Assembly (NCBI GenBank): GCA_050122535.1 | Contig: JASFIT010000095.1 | Span: 1-12,357 of the forward strand | DNA length: 12,357 bases | Direction of reading: 5' to 3' | From: JASFEQ01 sp050122535 | GTDB taxonomy: Bacteria > Desulfobacterota > DSM-4660 > Desulfatiglandales > HGW-15 | Part shown: piece by piece, positions 1-5,299 of the stretch | Position numbering within the stretch: position 1 is the first letter of the stretch | Layout of the letters: the number at the start of each line of letters is the position of its first letter | Translations under genes and position numbers: made by a program | The notes under the pieces: generated by a model | Database searches by the model: none | Seen by the model: only the letters and a program-made list of their open reading frames with translations | Told to the model about the DNA's origin: nothing

Positions 1-1077
1 CGAGAGAATACTCAGTGTCACTTCATCTTGGACAGCAAATATGTCTTTAAGATCTCTGTCGAAACGGTCGGCCCAAAGGTGGTGCCCTCCAGTCGCATCA
101 ATAAGCTGGGCCGTAATTCGTAATCGTCCATCCGACTTTTGTACACTCCCCTCGAGTACGTACTGTACCCCCAATTCCTCGCTCACTTGCCTGATTTTGA
201 CCGGCATTCCCTTGTAAGTGAAGACGGAGTTTCGGGCGATAACAAAAACCTCAGGAACCTTCGAAAGAGCCGTGATAATATTTTCGGTAATACCGTCAGC
301 AAGGTATTCCTGCTTGGCGTCGCCACTCATGTTCACAAAAGGAAGCACGGCTATAGATGGCTTATCGGGCAGAGGAAATGCCATCCTCTCTTTTGAGGCA
401 ACTTCTATGGGAGGTGGTCGAAAATAGAAATTCCAGATCAACGCAGCAATGACCACCAGAACTAAAACGACACCCGCAGCTAGGATCGTCTTCCGTTGCC
501 ACACCGGCACAGCTTTTACCCCTTCAAGCTCCTCGGCCACCGTGACCCTTGGCTCCATCAAGACCCGATAAGCACCAACCGGCTTGGGTATGTTTTTAAC
601 CGGCTGCTCGCCCAAGTACTCATACCCTAAAGGTAGCTTGCTCTCTATGTGATCGAAAGCCGTTTTGGACACGCATATCCCCCCGGGATCCGCCAATGAT
701 TCCAGCCTCGCCGCAATGTTCACGCCGTCACCATAAATACGCTCACCTTCCTCGATCACATCCCCCAGGTTCACTCCAATGCGAAACTCCATCCTGCGGT
801 TCTCCGGTAACTCTGCGTTGCGGGCCTGAAACTCTTTCTGCACAGCCACAGCGCACTGCACGGCATCGACCACACTGGTGAATTCGGCAAGCAGGTTATC
901 CCCAGGAGAATCTATCACCCGGCCCCTATGCTGCACGATCAGTGTGGACATGACTTCCTTGTAAGTCTCAAGGGTTTTTACGGTGGCGGTCTCATCTTCT
1001 GCCATGAGGCGGCTGTAACCGGCCACATCTGCGCTTAGGATAGCCGTAAGCTTGCGTCTAAACCCTTCCTCGGTCAT
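1..1077 (-). CDS. Membrane-anchored class III adenylate/guanylate cyclase with TolB-like domain (3' end cut by window edge)
   Basis: This reading frame is open for 359 codons from the ATG at 1077 to the window edge, so the C-terminus is missing; relatives usually continue into TPR repeats. Residues 8-175 form a class III cyclase domain. D17 (SADVAGY) and D60 (SPGDN) are the expected metal ligands, and N120 and R124 (GVNIAAR) the transition-state pair. A hydrophobic helix at about 197-219 follows, so the cyclase lies N-terminal to a single membrane span. Residues 238-359 match the TolB-like N-terminal domain found after the cyclase in this family (SIAVLPFVNMSGD, GVQYVLEGSVQ, HLWADRFDR). The position four before D60, usually Lys in adenylyl cyclases, is D56, so substrate choice cannot be read from sequence. 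A GGGAGG ribosome site (1090-1085) lies 7 bases before the ATG and supports this start. The gene is divergent from the two large cyclases. Confidence 0.93.
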   Translation of the reverse strand, partial: MTEEGFRRKLTAILSADVAGYSRLMAEDETATVKTLETYKEVMSTLIVQHRGRVIDSPGDNLLAEFTSVVDAVQCAVAVQKEFQARNAELPENRRMEFRIGVNLGDVIEEGERIYGDGVNIAARLESLADPGGICVSKTAFDHIESKLPLGYEYLGEQPVKNIPKPVGAYRVLMEPRVTVAEELEGVKAVPVWQRKTILAAGVVLVLVVIAALIWNFYFRPPPIEVASKERMAFPLPDKPSIAVLPFVNMSGDAKQEYLADGITENIITALSKVPEVFVIARNSVFTYKGMPVKIRQVSEELGVQYVLEGSVQKSDGRLRITAQLIDATGGHHLWADRFDRDLKDIFAVQDEVTLSILS

Positions 1078-1091
1078 GAGAAAACCTCCCC

Positions 1092-1135
1092 AAACACAAA
1101 AGCCTCCAAGAGGGTATAGGAACCCCCGGAGGCTT
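1092..1135 (-). terminator. Terminator-shaped hairpin in the 5' leader of the leftward cyclase gene
   Basis: Read leftward, AAGCCTCC (1135-1128) pairs perfectly with GGAGGCTT (1107-1100). An inner GGGT/ACCC pairing (1125-1122 with 1115-1112) shortens the loop, and a T-rich run TTTTGTGTTT follows. This is the form of an intrinsic terminator, but it sits directly before the ribosome site of its own downstream gene, with no leftward gene between it and the promoter candidate. It therefore looks like an attenuator. The T-run is interrupted by G, so termination may be partial. Confidence 0.5.
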
Positions 1136-1146
1136 CATACTCAACG

Positions 1147-1184
1147 CCTTCTGGTAACAACTTTTCATGATTAGCTCCAGAAGG
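1147..1184 (-). promoter_or_regulatory. First stem-loop of the leftward cyclase leader
   Basis: CCTTCTGG (1184-1177) and CCAGAAGG (1154-1147) form a perfect 8-bp stem around a 22-nt loop. It begins almost exactly where transcription would start from the promoter candidate at 1217-1190, and precedes the terminator-shaped hairpin by 11 nt. The arrangement of promoter, 5' stem-loop, terminator hairpin and ribosome site is typical of leader attenuators and riboswitches. I do not recognise a known riboswitch class in it, and the GEMM (cyclic dinucleotide) consensus is absent. Confidence 0.45.
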
Positions 1185-1189
1185 TTCAG

Positions 1190-1217
1190 GTTATGTTGTT
1201 AGTTATTTTGGTGTCAA
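1190..1217 (-). promoter_or_regulatory. Candidate sigma-70 promoter for the leftward cyclase
   Basis: Read leftward, a perfect -35 box TTGACA (1217-1212) is followed after 16 bases by CATAAC (1195-1190), which matches the -10 consensus at four of six positions. Transcription would begin near 1183, at the first base of the leader stem-loop, about 106 bases before the ATG. Confidence 0.4.
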
Positions 1218-1309
1218 CTATACTTGTGTTTCAAAGGATAGCGTTTTTTGGGAAAAATGTCCATATATCGTATATACTTGAAATGGCTGGAGATAGTAGA
1301 CTTCTGCTG

Positions 1310-1404
1310 TTTTTGCAGACTTTTGTAAGCCCGAAATTTGCCAGTAGTGGTCATTTAGTAGGGAAGCGTTAGATCGGTGAGTAAGGACTTTGGCAAGTAG
1401 TCCT
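1310..1404 (+). repeat. Upstream element, copy A (shared with copy B at 5063-5155)
   Basis: Two blocks match copy B in the same order and orientation. Block 1 (1310-1346) is identical at 29 of 37 positions by hand alignment, with the core AAGCCC-G-AAATTTGC. Block 2 (1370-1391) is identical at 19 of 22, with the core GGTGAGTAAGG. Immediately after the GAGTAAGG core a hairpin can form here, AGGACT (1384-1389) with AGTCCT (1399-1404). Copy B also has a hairpin at this point with a different sequence. The element lies 252 bases before the gene start. It could be a protein-binding promoter element, a leader RNA or relict of the gene duplication. Confidence 0.6.
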
Positions 1405-1410
1405 GAGTTC

Positions 1411-1439
1411 TTGCGTCCAATAACCCACCCCAATATATT
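1411..1439 (+). promoter_or_regulatory. Candidate promoter for the first large cyclase
   Basis: TTGCGT (1411-1416) and TATATT (1434-1439) are separated by 17 bases; the -10 box matches consensus at five of six positions and the -35 at three. It lies just downstream of the shared element, as a regulated promoter might. Transcription from here would run into the terminator shape at 1461-1487 almost at once. An alternative is the -10-like TACAAT at 1505-1510, downstream of that terminator but without a good -35. Confidence 0.3.
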
Positions 1440-1460
1440 GTGTTTTATTTCTTAAAGAAA

Positions 1461-1487
1461 GGGGGACTTGACAATCCCCCATTTTTT
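1461..1487 (+). terminator. Intrinsic terminator shape upstream of the first large cyclase
   Basis: GGGGGA (1461-1466) pairs with TCCCCC (1475-1480) around an 8-base loop, and a run of six T (1482-1487) follows after one A. This is the best terminator shape in the window. No rightward gene ends before it, so it is either an attenuator in the leader of the cyclase at 1643 or an insulator against rightward transcription from within the leftward gene. The opposite strand also has a T-rich run (TTTCTTT) after the stem, so it may work in both directions. Confidence 0.6.
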
Positions 1488-1578
1488 GGAGATAGATTGG
1501 GGCGTACAATTGTGCTGCACTTCTTTAGCCTTCAACCTCTTCAGTTGGGGAAAGGCATATGAGAACAAGTTTAGAATG

Positions 1579-1621
1579 AAGCCCTCTTCAGGATGTTTAG
1601 ATGCTCTGGTGAGGGCTTTTG
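1579..1621 (+). promoter_or_regulatory. Leader hairpin just before the first large cyclase
   Basis: AAGCCCTC (1579-1586) and GAGGGCTT (1611-1618) form a perfect 8-bp stem with a 24-base loop, followed by TTG; the T-run is short, so termination would be weak. It ends 21 bases before the ATG at 1643 and 8 bases before the GGGGG ribosome-site stretch (1630-1634). Its form, AAGCC..., then GGGCTTTTGT, closely resembles the hairpin preceding the leftward cyclase start. Confidence 0.4.
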
Positions 1622-1642
1622 TCATTGCTGGGGGTAAAAAAG

Positions 1643-4600
1643 ATGAAATGCCCAAAATGTAAGTTTGATAATCGGGTGGGTGTGAAGTTCTGCGAAGGAT
1701 GCGGGACGAAAATGGAGTTAGTGTGTCCCAACTGCGGAACTCAGATTCCTTTAGACAGACAATTCTGCGGGGAATGCGGCGAGAAGTTAGATAAGGCAAA
1801 AGAGGAAAAGAAAGCATTCCCAGAGGCCGAAGGAGAGCGCAAACATGTGACGGTCCTTTTCTCCGATCTCTCCGGATACACTGCAATGTCAGAAAAACTA
1901 GATCCAGAAGAGCTAAAGGAGATCATGAGCCGCATCTTCGGAGAGATTGCTCAGGTTGTAACAAAATATGAAGGGTTCATAGAAAAGTTTGTTGGTGATG
2001 CAGCGATGGCCCTTTTCGGCGTACCAAAGGCCCATGAGGATGACCCGATAAGAGCCATCAAGGTTGCAAGGGAAATACATGAACTGGTGGATGCCTTCAG
2101 CCCTGAAGTAGAAAAAAAGATTGGACAAGGAATTGCAATACACAGTGGCATCAATTCTGGCCTCGTAGTAACGGGTGAAGTTGACATTGAGAAAGGCACT
2201 CATGGTGTGGCAGGAGACACTGTGAATATCGCGTCTCGGCTGTGTAGTCTAGGCAAAGCCGGCGAAATTCTTGTTGGTCCGGATACGTATCGGCAAGCAG
2301 AAGGGCATTTTGCTTTCGAAGCCTTGAAACCAACCGCGGTCAAAGGCAAGGCAGAACCGATCCAGGTTCACAAGGTTTTGTCTGCAAAAGAGAGACCCGT
2401 TACAGTACATCGTCTTTCTGGCTTAAGAGCTGATCTCATTGGCAGAAAGGCAGAAATCGCCGAACTGGTTGAAGCCGTTAAGAACCTCAGTGGGGGAGAA
2501 GGCAGGATATTTTCAATCTGTGGCGGTGCAGGCACAGGAAAGAGCAGACTCGTTGAGGAGTTTAAGGACACGTTGAATCTGGAAGAGGTTCAATGGGTAG
2601 AAGGACATGCTTATGCGTATTCCCAGAACATACCCTATTTCCCGTTGATCGATCTTCTGAACAGGATACTTCAAATCGAAGAGGATGATCCTCCTGAAAG
2701 AGTGAGAGAGAAAGTCGAATATGGGGTAGAGAATCTTCTAGGGAAAAAGGATGATGTTATTCCCTATGTGGGTAGCCTTTATTCACTGCATTACCCCGAG
2801 CTCGAAGATATGAGACCCGAGTTCTGGAGATCCCGTCTTCAAGAAACAGCACTGACTATCATTTCAGCTCTGGCCAAGAGGGCTCCCACGGTTTTTTTTC
2901 TGGAAGATCTTCACTGGGCGGATCCATCCTTTGTGGAACTCCTTCGTAACGCCTTACTACATACCCGAGAACCCGCCATCGTTCTCTGTGTTTACAGGCC
3001 TGTCTTCAGTCTTTTCACAAGTCATCAGTTAAGTGGCATCAGTAAGATCTACCAGGAGATTGGACTTCAAGATCTTTCTCCTTCAGAGGCACGGGATATG
3101 TTGGAATCTCTGTTGAAGACCGAAAACATTCCAACTGATTTGAAGCGAGTTGTTCAGCAGAAAGCAGAAGGAAATCCCTTCTACTTAGAAGAGCTGGTTA
3201 ATTCGCTGATCGAATCCGAGACATTGATTCGAGACAACGGTAATTGGAAAATAACGAAACCGATCAATGAATCAGAAATATCCTCCACAATCCATGGTCT
3301 CATTTCCGGGAGGCTCGATCGATTGGAAAAGGAGACTAAACGCATCCTTCAAGAGGCCTCGGTGATCGGGAGGGCCTTTCTTTACGACATTCTCAAAAAG
3401 ATATCAGAGCCGGAAGATCGCATTGATCGGGGTCTAAGTACGCTGGAGCGCCTCGACCTCATTAGAACCAGATCCCTTCAGCCTGATTTGGAGTATATGT
3501 TCAAGCACCCCCTTACCCAGGAAGTGGTCTATAACGGTCTTCTCAAAAAAGACCGCGAGGCGATCCATGAACAAGTTGCAATTGTAATGGAGCAGCTCTT
3601 CAAGGAGAGACTGCCGGAATTCTATGAGACCCTGGCCTTCCACTTTCGTCAGGGCCAGTCCCTTGTCAAGGCAGTGTACTACCTGGTCAAGTCCGGCGAG
3701 AAGAGTCTAGAAAGATTTGCTGTTGAAGAATCACATCTCTATTTTCAGGAGGCCTTTGATCTTCTGGCAAACAAGTCCGATCGGTCCAAGGAGGAAGAGG
3801 GGATCCTCATCGATTTATTGAACAAGTGGAGTTTGGTCTTCTACTATCTTGGGGCCTTTGCGGAACAGATTGATCTTCTTACCGCTCATGAGGATCTTGC
3901 AGCATCTTTAGAAGATCGGTCAAAGACCGGGATGTTTTATGCCTGGCTTGGATGGGCGCTGTTTTTCAGGGTGAGATTAAAAGAATCTCGTCAATACCTT
4001 AACAAAGCTTTAGTCATGGGTGAAGAGATAGGAGACCAGGAGGTGGTAGGCTACGCGTGCACTTGGCTTTCCTGGACATGCGTACTTTTAGGCCGTATGG
4101 ACGAAGCGATAGCCCATGGAGAAAGGGCTCAAGAGATATGCAAGGTCCGTGAGTCGGATCAATACATGTACTTCAAGTCTCTTGGCGCGCTGGCATTTGC
4201 TAATTCTTATAAAGGGGATAGGAAAAAGACTCTTGAAGTGGCAAGGACTCTTTCGGAGTATGGCGAGAAACACTCCAATCCACGGGCCATGGTCATGGCT
4301 TACTGGATGATGGAGCTTAGTCATATGCTAAATGGCGATTTCCAATCGGCTGTTGAATGGATTCGGAAGGCTGTGCAGCTTTCAGTAGACCCGTTCTATA
4401 CGCTTTTAGCGAAGTGGAATCTGGGGGCGAGCTATTTATTCAGCGGTCAGTTCCAGCAGGCAGAAGGTCCGTTAAGAGAATTTGTAACCTATAGCCAGGA
4501 GATGGGTTGCGAAATAATGGAGGGGGGAGCCCTGACGTTCCTGGGACTTATTTCAATGGCGAAAGGACAGATGGGTCATGGGCTAAAGATGATAGAAGAG

Positions 4601-4990
4601 GCCGTAGAGAGGTATAAGGAAGCTGGGAGCCTGCCAATGTATGCAGAAGCAGAGCTCGCCCTGGGTAATTCTTACCTGCAAATGGTCGAACGGGCGGCGC
4701 CCATGAGTCTTTCCACAATGGCCAAAAACATAGGCTTTCTTGCGAAAAACGTCCCATTTGCCAGCAAAAAGGCAGAAGAGCATTTTAACAAGGTCATAAA
4801 AGTTGCAGACGAGATGGGAGCCAAGGGCATTCTGGGTCAGGCCTATTTAGGTCTCGGGCGCCTGCACCAGGCAACAAAGAAAAGGCAGCAGGCCTCAGAT
4901 TGCATCTCTCGAGCCGTGCAGCTGTTTGAGGAATGCGGGACGGAGGGACCCCTAAAAAAGGCAAAAGAGGCCCTTGCATCTTTAGAATAG
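1643..4990 (+). CDS. Zinc-ribbon/class III cyclase/AAA ATPase/TPR signalling protein (paralogue 1)
   Basis: A 1115-residue multidomain protein. Residues 1-47 are a double zinc ribbon with Cys pairs 3/6, 17/20, 28/31 and 42/45. Residues 67-245 form a class III nucleotide cyclase: metal ligands D75 (LFSDLSGYT) and D119 (KFVGDA), transition-state N195 and R199 (GDTVNIASR), and K115 at the position that selects adenine in adenylyl cyclases. Residues 264-520 are an AAA/STAND-type ATPase with Walker A GGAGTGKS (294-301), Walker B FFLEDLHWAD (418-427) and the family motif AEGNPFYLEELV (508-519). A winged-helix-like part and FKHPLTQEVVY (620-630) precede a helical TPR-like tail (about 680-1115). This layout resembles soluble adenylyl cyclase (ADCY10), with one cyclase domain. 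No signal peptide or membrane span is seen, so it is probably cytosolic. ATP-to-cAMP conversion is the likely activity, controlled by the ATPase/TPR part. A TTG at 1619 extends the frame, but I chose ATG 1643 because the zinc ribbon begins there exactly as in paralogue 2. Confidence 0.94.
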   Translation: MKCPKCKFDNRVGVKFCEGCGTKMELVCPNCGTQIPLDRQFCGECGEKLDKAKEEKKAFPEAEGERKHVTVLFSDLSGYTAMSEKLDPEELKEIMSRIFGEIAQVVTKYEGFIEKFVGDAAMALFGVPKAHEDDPIRAIKVAREIHELVDAFSPEVEKKIGQGIAIHSGINSGLVVTGEVDIEKGTHGVAGDTVNIASRLCSLGKAGEILVGPDTYRQAEGHFAFEALKPTAVKGKAEPIQVHKVLSAKERPVTVHRLSGLRADLIGRKAEIAELVEAVKNLSGGEGRIFSICGGAGTGKSRLVEEFKDTLNLEEVQWVEGHAYAYSQNIPYFPLIDLLNRILQIEEDDPPERVREKVEYGVENLLGKKDDVIPYVGSLYSLHYPELEDMRPEFWRSRLQETALTIISALAKRAPTVFFLEDLHWADPSFVELLRNALLHTREPAIVLCVYRPVFSLFTSHQLSGISKIYQEIGLQDLSPSEARDMLESLLKTENIPTDLKRVVQQKAEGNPFYLEELVNSLIESETLIRDNGNWKITKPINESEISSTIHGLISGRLDRLEKETKRILQEASVIGRAFLYDILKKISEPEDRIDRGLSTLERLDLIRTRSLQPDLEYMFKHPLTQEVVYNGLLKKDREAIHEQVAIVMEQLFKERLPEFYETLAFHFRQGQSLVKAVYYLVKSGEKSLERFAVEESHLYFQEAFDLLANKSDRSKEEEGILIDLLNKWSLVFYYLGAFAEQIDLLTAHEDLAASLEDRSKTGMFYAWLGWALFFRVRLKESRQYLNKALVMGEEIGDQEVVGYACTWLSWTCVLLGRMDEAIAHGERAQEICKVRESDQYMYFKSLGALAFANSYKGDRKKTLEVARTLSEYGEKHSNPRAMVMAYWMMELSHMLNGDFQSAVEWIRKAVQLSVDPFYTLLAKWNLGASYLFSGQFQQAEGPLREFVTYSQEMGCEIMEGGALTFLGLISMAKGQMGHGLKMIEEAVERYKEAGSLPMYAEAELALGNSYLQMVERAAPMSLSTMAKNIGFLAKNVPFASKKAEEHFNKVIKVADEMGAKGILGQAYLGLGRLHQATKKRQQASDCISRAVQLFEECGTEGPLKKAKEALASLE

Positions 4991-4994
4991 ATGC

Positions 4995-5015
4995 GCGCTC
5001 CTTAGCGCCTTTATT
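4995..5015 (+). terminator. Possible weak terminator after paralogue 1
   Basis: GCGCT (4995-4999) pairs perfectly with AGCGC (5004-5008) around the loop CCTT, and CTTTATT follows. It begins four bases after the stop codon. The stem is GC-rich but only five pairs, and the T-run is interrupted, so termination is uncertain. Confidence 0.35.
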
Positions 5016-5062
5016 CCATATCTTGTGTTTTCAGAAATTGTCCTAAGACTAACGCTTAGTGC

Positions 5063-5155
5063 TTTTTCTACACTTCTGAAAGCCCAAAATTTGCAGGTAT
5101 CGCAGTTATAATCTGCAACCGTCCAGCTAGATTGGCGAGTAAGGTCTTTTTAGAC
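5063..5155 (+). repeat. Upstream element, copy B (shared with copy A at 1310-1404)
   Basis: Block 1 is 5063-5099 (core AAGCCC-A-AAATTTGC) and block 2 is 5128-5149 (core GGCGAGTAAGG), with 29/37 and 19/22 identity to copy A. The blocks start 65 bases apart here and 60 in copy A. A hairpin GTCT-TTTT-AGAC (5144-5155) follows the GAGTAAGG core, at the same place as the different-sequence hairpin in copy A. Between the blocks TTGCAG (5091-5096) can pair with CTGCAA (5113-5118). The copy ends about 145 bases before the start of paralogue 2. Confidence 0.6.
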
Positions 5156-5193
5156 GGAGTTGAAGACGACAACATCTCGTAGTTTCTCTTTCA

Positions 5194-5222
5194 TTGACAG
5201 AAAAGCTCATTTTTACTAAGTT
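5194..5222 (+). promoter_or_regulatory. Candidate promoter for paralogue 2
   Basis: A perfect -35 box TTGACA (5194-5199) is followed after 17 bases by TAAGTT (5217-5222), a weak -10 match; TACTAA at 5214-5219 is closer to consensus but its 14-base spacing is too short. Transcription would begin about 70 bases before the start codon. Confidence 0.3.
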
Positions 5223-5239
5223 CCCTCCTTACCAAAGCT

Positions 5240-5292
5240 AGCCTTGTCCCCATGTCTACACATCGGCTTTTCTCTAACTGCCTTGGGAGGCA
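5240..5292 (+). promoter_or_regulatory. Leader hairpins of paralogue 2, the second covering the ribosome site
   Basis: The first hairpin pairs AGCC (5240-5243) with GGCT (5265-5268), has an inner ATGT-CTAC-ACAT stem (5252-5263), and is followed by TTTT. The second pairs TGCCT (5279-5283) with AGGCA (5288-5292), loop TGGG, and contains most of the GGGAGG ribosome site (5285-5290). When folded, the second would hinder translation starting at 5300. Both stems are short, so this is a weak prediction. Confidence 0.3.
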
Positions 5293-5299
5293 TCAACGC

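Larger units (their letters stand above)
1078..1642. other. Divergent intergenic region between cyclase genes
   Basis: This 565-base spacer separates the leftward TolB-type cyclase from the rightward zinc-ribbon cyclase. It is more AT-rich than the genes and I see no convincing protein gene in it. It contains a leftward promoter candidate, a two-hairpin leader for the leftward gene, an element shared with the spacer at 4991-5299, a rightward terminator shape, and a hairpin next to the rightward start; these are listed separately. Two AT-rich palindromes also occur: TATAT-CGT-ATATA at 1264-1276 and TTTCTT-A-AAGAAA at 1448-1460. These could be protein sites or chance. Confidence 0.8.
4991..5299. 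other. Intergenic region between the tandem cyclase paralogues
   Basis: The 309 bases between the paralogues hold no protein gene I can support. In order there are a small terminator-like hairpin after the upstream stop, an inverted repeat ACTAA-CGC-TTAGT (5048-5060) followed by a T-run, copy B of the shared element, a promoter candidate, and two small hairpins before the next start. The presence of its own upstream elements argues that paralogue 2 can be transcribed independently of paralogue 1. Confidence 0.75.

Noticed and set aside
139..427. Rightward reading frames inside the leftward cyclase gene
   Set aside because: They are shadows of the leftward gene, which is open throughout and shows clear domain motifs; the rightward translations resemble nothing.
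1327..1341. Sigma-54 promoter in the shared element
   Set aside because: The leftward strand of copy A has GG and GC at the right distance, but the -12 TTGC is poor and copy B lacks the GG, so the match is not conserved.
1468..1498. TTGACA with TAGATT as promoter for paralogue 1
   Set aside because: The TTGACA lies in the loop of the strong terminator hairpin and the spacing to TAGATT is 19 bases, so it is a poorer candidate than 1411-1439.
1619..1642. TTG start giving paralogue 1 eight extra residues
   Set aside because: The TTG lies at the base of a hairpin and lacks a ribosome site; the zinc ribbon begins at ATG 1643, as in the paralogue.
1452..1886. Leftward 144-codon frame across the start of paralogue 1
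   Set aside because: It overlaps the zinc-ribbon and early cyclase codons antisense and has no recognisable features or ribosome site.
5252..5299. Upstream ATG giving paralogue 2 sixteen extra residues
   Set aside because: No ribosome site precedes it, it sits inside a hairpin, and ATG 5300 has GGGAGG at good spacing and the conserved MKCPKC start.
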